Positions 14,992-23,786 of a stretch of 64,000 nt of DNA are shown here, one piece after another. Location of the stretch: assembly GCA_021153325.1 (NCBI GenBank), contig JAGKTQ010000002.1:1-64000 (forward strand). The letters are read 5' to 3'. The notes under the pieces were generated by a model that did not search any database, was not told where the DNA came from, and worked only from the letters and a program-made list of their open reading frames with translations. Positions within the stretch are counted from its first letter, which is position 1. Each line of letters starts with the position of its first letter. Made by a program: the position numbers and the translations under genes. Origin of the DNA: Lachnospiraceae bacterium. GTDB lineage: Bacteria; Bacillota; Clostridia; Lachnospirales; Lachnospiraceae.

Positions 14992-16683
14992 ATGAAAAAA
15001 GCGATTCCGGTTATCATTGCGGTTGCCCTCATTATTATAATAGGAGCCGGATACATTGGTATGAAATTTTTAGAAAGATATTCTTATTCTAAAGAGTATG
15101 CAGATTTAAATGAATATTATGCGGTGAGTGGCGGAGAAGATACTGCCATTGTGTTGCAGGACGAGATCATAGAGGAGAAAGCAGTGCTTCGTGATGGCAG
15201 CTATTACTTTGATTATGAGACTGTCCGCAAATATTTTAATGACCGCTTTTATGTGGATACAACAGAATCCTTATTATTATATACAACAGCTGTGGATACG
15301 ATTCGTACAGAAATTGGAAGCAGCACATTTACGCAGGATGGCGCGCAGGTAGAAGAAAGCTATACGATTTCTTTTTATGAAGGAGAAAAACTTTATGTGG
15401 CTGCCGATTATGTGAAAAAATTTACAAATTTTTCTTATGAAGCATTTACAGAGCCGAACCGCCTACAGGTGTACACGCAGTGGGGAGAAATTCAGACTGC
15501 AACGATTAAAAAAGATACATCTGTGCGCTACAAAGGCGGCGTAAAAAGTGATATTTTGAAAGATGTTCAAGGAGGCGATACCGTAACCGTCTTGGAAGAG
15601 ATGGAGACATGGACGAAGGTCAAAACTGCGGATGCGGTAATCGGTTATGTGGAAAACAAACGCCTCTCTGAAATAACAACAACAGAACAGATTCCGGTAA
15701 CGGATTATGTAGAACCAGAATTTACAAGCCTTACAAGAGATCACAAGATCAATCTTGCATGGCATCAGGTGTGGACGGCAGATGCGAATAGTACATTTTC
15801 TGCAATGATGGCATCTGCGAAGTCTGTAAATGTCATTTCCCCGACGTGGTTCTCTCTATCCGATAATGAAGGAAATTTCACGAATATTGCTTCCAGAACT
15901 TATGTGGAACAGGCACATGGCATGGGATTGGAAGTATGGGCATTAATTGATAATTTCAATACAGAAATTGATACAAAAACGATTTTGTCTTCTACGACAA
16001 AAAGAACCTATTTGATCGGAAATCTGGTACAGACAGTCAAAGATTATGGCATTGATGGAATTAATGTGGACTTTGAACAGGTGGCAATGGATGCGGGAGA
16101 TGATTATATCCAGTTTATCAGAGAACTTTCTGTTGCCTGTCGAAAAGAAGGGATTGTGCTTTCGATAGATAATTATGTGCCTACTGGATATACCGATCAT
16201 TATAATCGTGAAGAGCAGGGAATCTTTGTAGATTACGTTGTTATCATGGGATATGATGAATATTATGCAGGAAGTGCGACGGCAGGACCAGTTGCTTCCA
16301 TTAACTTTGTAGAAGAAGGAATAACAAAAACATTGGAAGTAGTTCCGGCAAATAAAGTGATCAATGCAGTGCCGTTCTATACGAGAGTTTGGAAGACGGA
16401 GAATGGTACTTTGACAAGTGAAGCGGTATCGATGGATGTGGCAACGCAGTTTATAGCCAATAATGGGATAGAAACTTACTGGAATGAAGAAACATGCCAC
16501 AATTATGGCGAAGCACAGATCGGGGATGTATTTTATCAGGTCTGGTTAGAAGATACACAGGCTTTGCAGGACAAGCTGAATGTGATGAGCCAGTATGATC
16601 TCGGTGGTGTGGCAGAATGGAAATTAGGATTGGAAAATGCAGCAGCCTGGGATTTGATTGAAAATTATATGAATGGACAATAA
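14992..16683 (+). CDS. Membrane-anchored glycoside hydrolase family 18 protein with SH3 domain
   Basis: 563-residue exported protein. Residues ~4-25 are a membrane anchor or uncleaved signal. Residues ~30-165 look like a copper-amine-oxidase-type beta region, ~170-225 a bacterial SH3 domain (SVRYKGGVKSDIL ... TWTKVKTADAVIGYVENKRL), and ~240-560 a GH18 TIM barrel. The catalytic DxxDxDxE motif is intact (YGIDGINVDFEQV). Relatives include spore-associated GH18 proteins of the YdhD/SleL type, so cell-wall or spore peptidoglycan is a more likely substrate than chitin. It is monocistronic, between its own promoter and terminator, and precedes a cwlD-like amidase. Confidence 0.85.
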   Translation: MKKAIPVIIAVALIIIIGAGYIGMKFLERYSYSKEYADLNEYYAVSGGEDTAIVLQDEIIEEKAVLRDGSYYFDYETVRKYFNDRFYVDTTESLLLYTTAVDTIRTEIGSSTFTQDGAQVEESYTISFYEGEKLYVAADYVKKFTNFSYEAFTEPNRLQVYTQWGEIQTATIKKDTSVRYKGGVKSDILKDVQGGDTVTVLEEMETWTKVKTADAVIGYVENKRLSEITTTEQIPVTDYVEPEFTSLTRDHKINLAWHQVWTADANSTFSAMMASAKSVNVISPTWFSLSDNEGNFTNIASRTYVEQAHGMGLEVWALIDNFNTEIDTKTILSSTTKRTYLIGNLVQTVKDYGIDGINVDFEQVAMDAGDDYIQFIRELSVACRKEGIVLSIDNYVPTGYTDHYNREEQGIFVDYVVIMGYDEYYAGSATAGPVASINFVEEGITKTLEVVPANKVINAVPFYTRVWKTENGTLTSEAVSMDVATQFIANNGIETYWNEETCHNYGEAQIGDVFYQVWLEDTQALQDKLNVMSQYDLGGVAEWKLGLENAAAWDLIENYMNGQ

Positions 16684-16690
16684 TAATACA

Positions 16691-16735
16691 AAAGACCATG
16701 ATACCGGATAAGCGACCGGTGTGATGGTCTTTTTG
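16691..16735 (+). terminator. Terminator of the GH18 gene
   Basis: A long hairpin, AAAGACCATGATACCGG with its near-complement ending in GGTCTTTTT (16691-16707/16715-16732), and a T tract. Confidence 0.88.
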
Positions 16736-16811
16736 TTAGGAACAGAGCGGGTATATGGACAAACCGGAATTCATATAATATAGGGATAAATGGTGTGCTT
16801 GGGGAAAAGCA

Positions 16812-17513
16812 GTGCAGGATAGAAAACAACAGATTATTAAAATAAGCGTATTTGTATTATGTATGGTTTCTGTAGTTTATGCTGGAAAAGAAGCAATACG
16901 GAGTGTAAGCTCTGGAAAAGTGAAAGAAACAAAAGAAAAGCCATGTGTCGTTATTGACGCCGGACATGGCGGATTTGATCCTGGAAAAGTTGGTGTGAAT
17001 GGTGCACTGGAGAAGGATATCAATTTGGCGATCGCAGTAAAAGTAAAGCAATTTTTAGAGGCGGAGGATGTTCAGGTCATTATGACGCGGGAGACAGAAG
17101 CCGGGCTTTATGAGGAGGGAGATTCCAATAAAAAGGTGCAGGATATGAAAAAGCGCATTGAAATTATTGAGGAGACCGAACCGGCGGTCACGGTCAGCAT
17201 TCATCAAAACAGCTACCACGAGGAGTATGTGCACGGCGCACAGGTCTTTTATTATGCGACAAGTGAGGAAGGAAAAAAGCTTGCTGGAATTTTGCAGCAA
17301 AGGTTGATTGAAGGAATTGATAAAGATAATACGAGGGTGGAAAAGGCAAATGACAGTTATTATTTGCTGAAAAAAACATCTACACCGATCGTTATTGTGG
17401 AATGTGGTTTTTTGTCGAATATGGAAGAAGCGGATGCGCTGTCGAATGATCTATATCAGGAAAAACTTGCATGGGCAATACATCTGGGGATCATGCAATA
17501 TTTGAATCAATAG
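16812..17513 (+). CDS. cwlD: N-acetylmuramoyl-L-alanine amidase, CwlD-like
   Basis: 233-residue Amidase_3 enzyme that removes the peptide from muramic acid. In spore formers CwlD with PdaA makes the muramic-delta-lactam of the spore cortex. Motifs: N-terminal hydrophobic anchor (residues ~7-24), zinc ligands in VVIDAGHGGFDPG, EKDIN and SIHQNS, and the catalytic glutamate in VECGFLSN. Length fits CwlD. Start is GTG (16812) after GGGGAAAAG, a modest ribosome-binding site. The symbol is assigned by similarity; a vegetative amidase is the alternative. Confidence 0.8.
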   Translation: MQDRKQQIIKISVFVLCMVSVVYAGKEAIRSVSSGKVKETKEKPCVVIDAGHGGFDPGKVGVNGALEKDINLAIAVKVKQFLEAEDVQVIMTRETEAGLYEEGDSNKKVQDMKKRIEIIEETEPAVTVSIHQNSYHEEYVHGAQVFYYATSEEGKKLAGILQQRLIEGIDKDNTRVEKANDSYYLLKKTSTPIVIVECGFLSNMEEADALSNDLYQEKLAWAIHLGIMQYLNQ

Positions 17514-17580
17514 CATTTGCTGACAAAAAGGCACAAATATATGGCAGGAAATATGACTTTTCTTAAAAAAAAGAGTGTGT

Positions 17581-17586
17581 TATACT
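17581..17586 (+). promoter_or_regulatory. Extended -10 element before the threonylcarbamoyl-AMP synthase gene
   Basis: TATACT preceded by TGTGT, without a convincing -35 box, 62 bp before the ATG. Confidence 0.35.
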
Positions 17587-17647
17587 GAAAAAGGCAAAAA
17601 AGAGCAATTGATGGAAGACAGCAAAAGAAATGAAAGAAGAATTTTGA

Positions 17648-18700
17648 ATGGAAACAAAATTTGCAGTAATGGATGAAAAAAATATCGATATGGAAGCAAT
17701 CGGTCAGGCAGGAAAGATTCTGAAAGATGGCGGACTTGTAGCATTCCCGACAGAAACCGTATATGGACTTGGAGGGGATGCCTTAAATAAGCAATCTTCC
17801 AAAAAAATTTACGCAGCCAAAGGACGTCCTTCTGATAATCCGTTGATCGTACATATTGCTGAATTGGAAAAATTGACTCCGATCGTAGAGAAAATTCCAG
17901 AACAGGCAAAAGTGCTTGCTGAAAAATTCTGGCCAGGTCCGCTTACGATGGTTTTAAAAAAGTCAGAAGCAGTTCCGTTTGAGACTACCGGCGGACTGGA
18001 AACAGTAGCAGTCCGCATGCCGAATCATCCGGTGGCACTTGCTTTGATCAAGGCAGCAGGCGGATATGTTGCGGCACCAAGTGCCAATACATCAGGAAAG
18101 CCGAGCCCAACTCTTGCGCGGTTCGTACAGGAAGATATGGACGGAAGAATCGACATGATACTGGATGGCGGACAGGTAGGGATCGGACTGGAGTCGACGA
18201 TTGTGGATCTGACGGAAGAAGAACCGATGATACTTCGTCCTGGATATATTACGAAAGAAATGTTGGAAGAAGCTCTTGGTGTTCCGGTGGCATCCGATAG
18301 GACTATGATGAATGCAGACTGTAAGGAACCGCCCAAAGCACCGGGAATGAAATATAGACACTACGCTCCGAAAGGAGATCTTACCATTATTACCGGGGAA
18401 GAAAAGAAGGTAGTAGAGAAAATTAACAGTCTGACTAAAGCTATGCAGGAAAAAGGAGAAAAGGTCGGCGTGATCGGAACTGATGATACAGTCGGAAATT
18501 ATCATGCAGACAGTGTAAAGAGCGCAGGAAATCGTAAGGAAGAAGAAACGATTGCCAAAGAACTGTATCGGATTTTGCGGGAATTTGATGAGGAAGAAGT
18601 GACCGTGATCTATTCAGAAGGTTTTGATGAAAATGGAATTGGACAAGCTATCATGAACCGTCTTTTAAAAGCGGCAGGACATCATGTAGAGCAGGTCTAA
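17648..18700 (+). CDS. ywlC: L-threonylcarbamoyladenylate synthase, Sua5/YwlC type
   Basis: 350-residue enzyme that makes threonylcarbamoyl-AMP from threonine, bicarbonate and ATP, the first step of the t6A modification at tRNA position 37. The YrdC domain spans residues ~15-205 (GGLVAFPTETVYGLGGDA, KGRPSDNPLIVHI, SANTSGKPSPT, STIVDLT). After a linker (PGMKYRHYAPKGDL) comes a C-terminal Sua5 domain to residue 350. The length shows it is the long, two-domain type. It is followed 31 bp later by rpiB and probably heads a small operon. Confidence 0.93.
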   Translation: METKFAVMDEKNIDMEAIGQAGKILKDGGLVAFPTETVYGLGGDALNKQSSKKIYAAKGRPSDNPLIVHIAELEKLTPIVEKIPEQAKVLAEKFWPGPLTMVLKKSEAVPFETTGGLETVAVRMPNHPVALALIKAAGGYVAAPSANTSGKPSPTLARFVQEDMDGRIDMILDGGQVGIGLESTIVDLTEEEPMILRPGYITKEMLEEALGVPVASDRTMMNADCKEPPKAPGMKYRHYAPKGDLTIITGEEKKVVEKINSLTKAMQEKGEKVGVIGTDDTVGNYHADSVKSAGNRKEEETIAKELYRILREFDEEEVTVIYSEGFDENGIGQAIMNRLLKAAGHHVEQV

Positions 18701-18731
18701 AATAGATAATGAGAAATAAAGGAGAAGAAAA

Positions 18732-19166
18732 ATGATAGCATTAGGTTGTGACCATGGCGGATTTGATTTAAAACAGGAAGTAATCAAGTATTTAGAGCAG
18801 AAAGGTATTGCTTATAAGGATTTTGGATGTATGGACAAAAATTCCTGCGATTATCCAGTATTTGGACGAGCTGCAGCACAGGCAGTTGCAGATGGAACTT
18901 GTGAAAAAGGAATTGTAATTTGTACAACTGGTATCGGAATTTCTATTTCTGCAAACAAAGTACCGGGTGTGCGCTGCGCACTTTGCTCCGATACACTTTC
19001 TGCAAAAATGACAAGACTGCACAATGATGCAAATATGCTTGCTATGGGTGCAGGAATTGTTGGTACAAATCTGGCACTTGATATTGTTGAGACATTTTTA
19101 GGCACAGAGTTTTCAGGGGAAGAAAGACATCAAAGGAGAATTGACTTGATTGAAGGAGGAAAATAA
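18732..19166 (+). CDS. rpiB: Ribose-5-phosphate isomerase B
   Basis: 144-residue isomerase interconverting ribulose- and ribose-5-phosphate. Diagnostic MIALGCDHGGFDLKQ, DFGC, CDYPVFGRAAAQAV, GIVICTTGIGISISANKV and RCALCSDTLSAKMTRLHNDANMLAMG motifs include the active-site cysteine. AAAGGAGAAG precedes the ATG. Its TAA overlaps the ATG of upp by one base, implying translational coupling, which fits a nucleotide-supply role. A sugar-phosphate isomerase of the LacA/B type is excluded by the RpiB-like active-site loop. Confidence 0.94.
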   Translation: MIALGCDHGGFDLKQEVIKYLEQKGIAYKDFGCMDKNSCDYPVFGRAAAQAVADGTCEKGIVICTTGIGISISANKVPGVRCALCSDTLSAKMTRLHNDANMLAMGAGIVGTNLALDIVETFLGTEFSGEERHQRRIDLIEGGK

Positions 19167-19795
19167 TGGCAAAGACAGTCGTAATGGAGCATCCTCTCAT
19201 CCAACACAAAATTGGATATATTCGAAGAAAAGAGACCGGCACCAAGGACTTTAGACAGACGATCAGTGAGATTGCCATGTTGATCTGTTATGAAGCAACA
19301 CGGGATCTAAAGCTGACGGATGTGCAGATCGAAACGCCGATCTGTAGTGCGACCGTAAAAGAATTAAAAGGGAAAAAGATGGCAATAGTGCCAATCTTAC
19401 GTGCAGGACTTGGCATGGTAGATGGTATGTTGGAATTGATTCCGGCAGCAAAGATAGGTCATATTGGATTGTATCGTGACCCAGAGACATTAAAGCCGGT
19501 GGAATATTATTGTAAGCTTCCGGCAGACTGCGCGGAAAGAGAAGTGTTTGTTGTGGATCCTATGCTTGCAACTGGTGGTTCTTCCGTGGCAGCGATTCAG
19601 ATGTTAAAAGAAAAGGGCTGTAAAAATATTCATTTTATGTGTATCATTGCAGCACCGGAAGGTGTAAAAGCAATGCAGGAAGCGCATCCGGATGTAGATC
19701 TGTATATAGGCGCGCTGGATGAAAAACTAAATGAGCATGGTTACATTGTGCCAGGACTTGGAGATGCAGGAGATCGCATTTTTGGAACAAAGTAG
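19166..19795 (+). CDS. upp: Uracil phosphoribosyltransferase
   Basis: 209-residue salvage enzyme converting uracil and PRPP to UMP. Motifs: N-terminal VMEHPLIQHKIGYIRRKETGT, ATRDL, VPILRAGLGMVDG, the PRPP loop VVDPMLATGGSS, and the C-terminal YIVPGLGDAGDRIFGT. Length is normal. It overlaps rpiB by one base, and a dCMP deaminase gene follows, making a pyrimidine-metabolism group. Confidence 0.97.
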   Translation: MAKTVVMEHPLIQHKIGYIRRKETGTKDFRQTISEIAMLICYEATRDLKLTDVQIETPICSATVKELKGKKMAIVPILRAGLGMVDGMLELIPAAKIGHIGLYRDPETLKPVEYYCKLPADCAEREVFVVDPMLATGGSSVAAIQMLKEKGCKNIHFMCIIAAPEGVKAMQEAHPDVDLYIGALDEKLNEHGYIVPGLGDAGDRIFGTK

Positions 19796-19840
19796 ACGGC
19801 TATGTATGGGAAATATGCAAAAGAGAGGGAACAGGTTTAT

Positions 19841-20323
19841 ATGAAAAGGCAGGACTATATATCTTGGGACGAATATTTTATGGGTGTTTCCATGCTTTCC
19901 GGAATGCGCTCAAAGGATCCCAATACACAGGTGGGGGCATGTATCGTAAGTCAGGATAACAAGATTCTTTCCATGGGTTATAATGGTTTCCCAAAAGGAT
20001 GTTCTGACGATGAATTTCCATGGGCAAGAGAAGGCGAAAATACATTAGATACGAAATATCCGTTTGTGACGCACAGTGAATTGAATGCTATTTTAAATTA
20101 CAGAGGTGGCAGTTTGGAGGGTGCAAAAATTTATGTATCACTCTTCCCATGTAATGAATGTGCAAAAGCGATCATTCAGGCGGGAATTAAAACAATTGTT
20201 TATGATAGTGATAAGTACGCGGATTCACCGACTACAAAGGCGTCCAAGAGAATGCTGGATGCGGCGGGTGTAAGATATTATAAGTATCAGCGTACCGGCA
20301 GAGAGATTTGTTTAAATGTATGA
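19841..20323 (+). CDS. Deoxycytidylate deaminase (ComEB-like)
   Basis: 160-residue zinc-dependent dCMP deaminase that produces dUMP for thymidylate synthesis. Zinc and catalytic motifs are VTHSELNAI and SLFPCNECAKAI; GACIVSQDNKILSMGYNGFPKGC is the family signature. I place the start at 19841 (family-like MKRQDYISWDEYFMGVS); an ATG at 19802 is in frame but has no ribosome-binding site and falls right after upp. The order rpiB-upp-dCMP deaminase fits a pyrimidine operon. Homologous to ComEB, but no competence genes are adjacent. Confidence 0.9.
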   Translation: MKRQDYISWDEYFMGVSMLSGMRSKDPNTQVGACIVSQDNKILSMGYNGFPKGCSDDEFPWAREGENTLDTKYPFVTHSELNAILNYRGGSLEGAKIYVSLFPCNECAKAIIQAGIKTIVYDSDKYADSPTTKASKRMLDAAGVRYYKYQRTGREICLNV

Positions 20324-20357
20324 TCACAGTATGAAAATGGAAAGGCAGGTGGAGTAG

Positions 20358-21515
20358 GTGCACATAAAGTATAAACGGGAAATAGCAACAATGATGGCAA
20401 TGGTATTGTTGCTGACCGCTGTTCCATTTACTTCATATGCAACCACGACACAGGAAAAATTAAATCAGGCGGAAGAAGAAAAGAAGAACACTGAGGGAAA
20501 ACTGGATGATGCAAAAGAAAATATAGATGGACTGAAGGAAGAACAGAATACCCTGAAAGGGGAATTGTCTAATTTGAATAGCCAGCTTAGTCAGGTCAGC
20601 AGTAATCTTTCGGAGCTGGAAAGTCAGATTTCTACAAAAGAACTGGAAATCGATGTGACCCAACAGGCGTTAGATGAAGCAATGCAGCTGGAAAAAGAAC
20701 AGTATGAAGCAATGAAAAAGCGGATTCAGTTTATGTATGAACGACAGGATTTCATGCTTATGGAAATGCTGGTGCAGTCGGACAGTTTTGGGGATTTTCT
20801 TAATTTTAATGATTATGTTGAACAGCTTTCCGAGTATGACCGCAAGATGTTAGAGGAATATCAGGCGACTATCGTGACCATTGAAGAAGAAAAGCAGAGG
20901 CTGCAGGAAGAAAAAGAAGAGCTGGAAAGCTTAAAAGCACAGGCGGAAGTAGAAAAAAGCCGTGTGGCAGGTATGGTAAGTTCTACTTCGAATAATATTG
21001 CAGCTTACTCGGATCAGATATCGGAAGCAGAGGCAGAAGCGCTTGCTTATGAACAGCAGATTAAGGAACAGGAAGAAAATATTGAATATTTAAAAAAGAA
21101 ACTTGCAGAAGAAATTGCCATGTCACAGTTATCTGCATCTTCAGCAAAAAGAGACATTTCAGAAGTGTCTTTTGCAGATGGAGATCGTTATCTTCTTGCT
21201 ACGCTTATTTATTGTGAAGCGGGTGGTGAACCGTATGAGGGGCAACTTGCAGTTGGAGCGGTTGTTATTAACCGTGTACTTAGTTCGGTGTATCCGGATA
21301 CGGTGGTAGGTGTTATTTATCAAAGTGGTCAGTTTTCACCAGTGGCGAGTGGACGACTGGCACTTGCTTTGGCGGACGGAAGAGCAACGGCAAGCTGCTA
21401 TAAAGCGGCAGATGAGGCAATGGCGGGTGTGACCAATGTAGGAAACTGTGTGTACTTTAGAACCCCAATAGCGGGTCTGACAGGAAAGCAGATCGGTGGA
21501 CATATTTTCTATTAA
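20358..21515 (+). CDS. Secreted coiled-coil cell wall hydrolase, SleB-type catalytic domain
   Basis: 385-residue exported protein. The signal peptide ends about residue 30 (VPFTSYATTTQ). Residues ~32-260 form a long coiled coil of the PcsB/CwlO type (LNSQLSQVSSNLSELESQI ... YERQDFMLMEMLVQS), which in such proteins is usually controlled by FtsEX. Residues ~270-385 are a SleB-like hydrolase domain (RYLLATLIYCEAGGEPYEGQLAVGAVVINRV ... TNVGNCVYFRTP) with the conserved glutamate of this lytic transglycosylase family. Start is GTG after AGGTGGAG. A PcsB coil joined to a SleB domain suggests a division or sporulation hydrolase. Confidence 0.85.
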   Translation: MHIKYKREIATMMAMVLLLTAVPFTSYATTTQEKLNQAEEEKKNTEGKLDDAKENIDGLKEEQNTLKGELSNLNSQLSQVSSNLSELESQISTKELEIDVTQQALDEAMQLEKEQYEAMKKRIQFMYERQDFMLMEMLVQSDSFGDFLNFNDYVEQLSEYDRKMLEEYQATIVTIEEEKQRLQEEKEELESLKAQAEVEKSRVAGMVSSTSNNIAAYSDQISEAEAEALAYEQQIKEQEENIEYLKKKLAEEIAMSQLSASSAKRDISEVSFADGDRYLLATLIYCEAGGEPYEGQLAVGAVVINRVLSSVYPDTVVGVIYQSGQFSPVASGRLALALADGRATASCYKAADEAMAGVTNVGNCVYFRTPIAGLTGKQIGGHIFY

Positions 21516-21540
21516 TTTTCTTATCATTTTAAATCTAAAA

Positions 21541-21570
21541 AAATGGGAGGCTGTTAAGCTTCCCATTTTT
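21541..21570. terminator. Bidirectional terminator
   Basis: A 9-bp stem (21544-21552/21557-21565) flanked by an A-run and a T-run, serving the plus-strand hydrolase and the minus-strand DUF402 gene, whose stop codon it overlaps. Confidence 0.85.
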
Positions 21571-22045
21571 CAATATGTGATGTTAATGTATCAAATTTCC
21601 CGGCATAGATAATTGACAAAAGATGATTCAATTGTTTTAATGCAAGTCCTAAAAGTTCTTCTGATAATGCGTGTTTTTCTAATACATCTGCAAGCTCGTC
21701 CAAGTCGATCACTTTAACAAATCCGTTTGGTTCTACGATCACGTCAGCAAGAAGGTCTGTTGCAATGAGCACATTTTCTTCTTTTTGGTAATCATAATTG
21801 ACAATATCACAATACCAGCACATCAAGGAATTGTCTTCCCGATAGAATTTACTTACTTTAAAGCCTTCTTTTAAAAAATAGCAGGAATAACCGTGGTGCA
21901 GATCTTTTTTCGGTTTTAAGGCATTCCATTTAGTGATGATAATATCCTCATTTGCGGAAAGAATAATATCATCTTTTAAAAGAACACATTCTTCGGGGAT
22001 AATACGTTTACGAAACAGCTTTACATTCTGCATAAGCAGTACCAT
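21554..22045 (-). CDS. DUF402 domain protein
   Basis: 163-residue cytoplasmic protein of the DUF402 family (FomD/YgaC fold), some members of which are nucleotide tri/diphosphatases. Motifs seen: WNALKPKKDLHHGYSCYFLKEG, the conserved WYCDIVNYDY and the acidic VIDLDELADVLEKH that would bind divalent metal. The start is ambiguous: ATG at 22045 is only two bases after GAGAAAGG, and ATG at 22033 is 13 bases away. It is monocistronic and shares a terminator with its convergent neighbour. The substrate is not known. Confidence 0.75.
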   Translation of the reverse strand: MVLLMQNVKLFRKRIIPEECVLLKDDIILSANEDIIITKWNALKPKKDLHHGYSCYFLKEGFKVSKFYREDNSLMCWYCDIVNYDYQKEENVLIATDLLADVIVEPNGFVKVIDLDELADVLEKHALSEELLGLALKQLNHLLSIIYAGKFDTLTSHIEKWEA

Positions 22046-22256
22046 GCCTTTCTCTCAGCCGGCAAATTGGGCGTGAGTAGTTTTTTATAATAAAAAGCCT
22101 CTTTTCGGGGCAAAATAAGCTGTCGGATAACAAAAAAGATGTATTTGTTCAGAATATTACTATTGAATAGAGTAAAAGTCAATGAAAATATAGTGTGATA
22201 TTAGACATTTAGCAGTAAAAGTCTATAAAAAACTTTGGTTTATTCAGACATTTTAC

Positions 22257-22285
22257 TAGACAATATCGACAAAAATAGATATAAT
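22257..22285 (+). promoter_or_regulatory. Promoter of the ATP synthase operon
   Basis: TAGACA (22257-22262), 17 bp, TATAAT (22280-22285). It gives a leader of about 65 nt before atpZ. The rest of 22046-22256 is AT-rich with no gene or known RNA that I can identify. Confidence 0.65.
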
Positions 22286-22354
22286 TTTCTATATATCGAG
22301 GATGTTTTTGGTAAATATTAACATCTTTGCAATTTTTAAGAAAGGAAGCAGCAT

Positions 22355-22612
22355 GTGAAATATAGTCAATCAGTCTATCGTTGTTTAGCATTAATTACAC
22401 AATTTACTATTAACATGCTTGTTCCTGTTTTTTTATGTTCTTTTTTAGGGCTTTACGCAGATAAAAAGTTAGGAACTTCCTTTTGGTTTGTAGTTCTGTT
22501 CTTTGTGGGGGCACTTGCGGGATTCCGGAATATTTTTATTCTGGCAAAAAAGATATATGAACAAAAAGAAGGGGAACATGGCTATGAGAGAGAAAATCGC
22601 AGGCGTAAATAA
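22355..22612 (+). CDS. atpZ: AtpZ/AtpI-family membrane protein
   Basis: 85-residue protein with two membrane helices (about residues 10-32 and 42-65, joined by GLYADKKLGTSFW). It is of the short AtpZ/AtpI family that precedes ATP synthase operons and is thought to assist Mg/Ca uptake or c-ring assembly. Start is GTG after AAAGGAAG. It overlaps the next gene. The symbol is given by position and family. Confidence 0.8.
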   Translation: MKYSQSVYRCLALITQFTINMLVPVFLCSFLGLYADKKLGTSFWFVVLFFVGALAGFRNIFILAKKIYEQKEGEHGYERENRRRK

Positions 22613-23000
22613 AACACTTTGGGAATTGATCTTAGGTATTTTGCTTTATGGCTGCATTTGTCAGATAATCGGTTTGTTTTTTGTGGAAAATAAGTTTTCT
22701 TACAGCACGGGTCTGTGGGTCGGACTTTTAACAGCTGTGGCAGCAGCGATCCATATGTGGTGGAGTCTTGATCGTGCACTGGATCTGGATGAAGGTACAG
22801 CAGGAAAAAAATTACAGGCACAGAGTATAGTGCGTTATGCGATCATTGTAATGGTTATGGCAATAACAATGATAAGTGGAGTAACGAATCCACTTGCAGC
22901 ATTTTTAGGTATTATGGGATTGAAAGTAGCGGCGTATTTACAGCCGTTTACTCATAAATTAATAATCAGATTTTTTAAAAATGAAAAAACTGAGAACTAA
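22584..23000 (+). CDS. atpI: ATP synthase subunit I (AtpI-like)
   Basis: 138-residue protein with four predicted membrane helices (LWELILGILLYGC, LWVGLLTAVAAAIHMWWSL, IVRYAIIVMVMAI, AAFLGIMGLKVAAYL), the usual topology of AtpI, a chaperone for c-ring assembly (well supported for Na+-type synthases). The start at 22584 gives a 9-base spacing from AAGGGG; an ATG at 22578 is too close. It overlaps atpZ by 29 bp and is followed 12 bp later by atpB. Confidence 0.8.
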   Translation: MREKIAGVNKTLWELILGILLYGCICQIIGLFFVENKFSYSTGLWVGLLTAVAAAIHMWWSLDRALDLDEGTAGKKLQAQSIVRYAIIVMVMAITMISGVTNPLAAFLGIMGLKVAAYLQPFTHKLIIRFFKNEKTEN

Positions 23001-23012
23001 GGAGGTGAACGT

Positions 23013-23744
23013 ATGGAACAGGGTATTTTGTTATCTGGAGATAAGCTGGACTTTATGATCAAAGGGGTATTTTCCTATGAAATTTGCGGACAGACTGTCT
23101 GGATAACAACATCGCATGTTTGTATCCTTATTGTAATGCTTGTACTGATGGGCTTCGCCCTTGCAGCAAACAGAGCAATGAAACATGCTACAGAAGTGCC
23201 CGGAACTTTTCAGAACATAGTCGAACTGATTGTGGAAATGCTCGATAATATGGCGAATGGGGTAATGGGAAAATATGGAGTTCGATTTAGAAATTATATC
23301 GGTACGATCTTTATTTTTATTCTTGTCAGCAATATTTCGGGACTTTTTGGATTGCGTGCGCCAACAGCAGATTATGGTACGACGCTGGCACTTGGTTTAA
23401 TTACATTTGTAATAATCCATTTCGTTCAGTTTAGACACAATTCATTAAAGACAATATGGGTAGACATGTGTTCGCCATTGCCGCCATGGCTTCCAATCTG
23501 GTTCCCGATTAACTTAATTAGTGAAATTGCAGTGCCTATTTCATTGTCACTGCGTTTGTTTGCGAATGTTTTATCAGGAACGATCATGATGGCACTCATT
23601 TATGGTCTGCTAGGATGGATAGCAACGATATGGCCGGCAGCACTTCATGTATACTTTGATTTGTTCTCCGGAGCAATTCAGACCTATGTATTCTGTATGT
23701 TGACAATGACTTATATTACGAATGCATATCCATCGGAAGATTAG
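23013..23744 (+). CDS. atpB: ATP synthase subunit a
   Basis: 243-residue membrane subunit forming the ion half-channels next to the c ring. The conserved arginine is in the helix PISLSLRLFANVLSGTIMM, and the last helix carries IQTYVFCMLTMTYI. The ribosome-binding site AAGGAGGTG is strong. Member of the atpZ-I-B-E-F-H-A-G-D-C operon. Confidence 0.95.
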   Translation: MEQGILLSGDKLDFMIKGVFSYEICGQTVWITTSHVCILIVMLVLMGFALAANRAMKHATEVPGTFQNIVELIVEMLDNMANGVMGKYGVRFRNYIGTIFIFILVSNISGLFGLRAPTADYGTTLALGLITFVIIHFVQFRHNSLKTIWVDMCSPLPPWLPIWFPINLISEIAVPISLSLRLFANVLSGTIMMALIYGLLGWIATIWPAALHVYFDLFSGAIQTYVFCMLTMTYITNAYPSED

Positions 23745-23786
23745 TAAAAATTGAATACTATATTTTATATTTAGGAGGAAAACAAA

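Noticed and set aside
14820..15092. Open frame before the GH18 gene
   Set aside because: It contains the GH18 promoter and runs into that gene out of frame; low-quality composition.
15943..16500. Minus-strand open frame (185 codons) opposite the GH18 domain
   Set aside because: Antisense to the catalytic barrel; no start signal.
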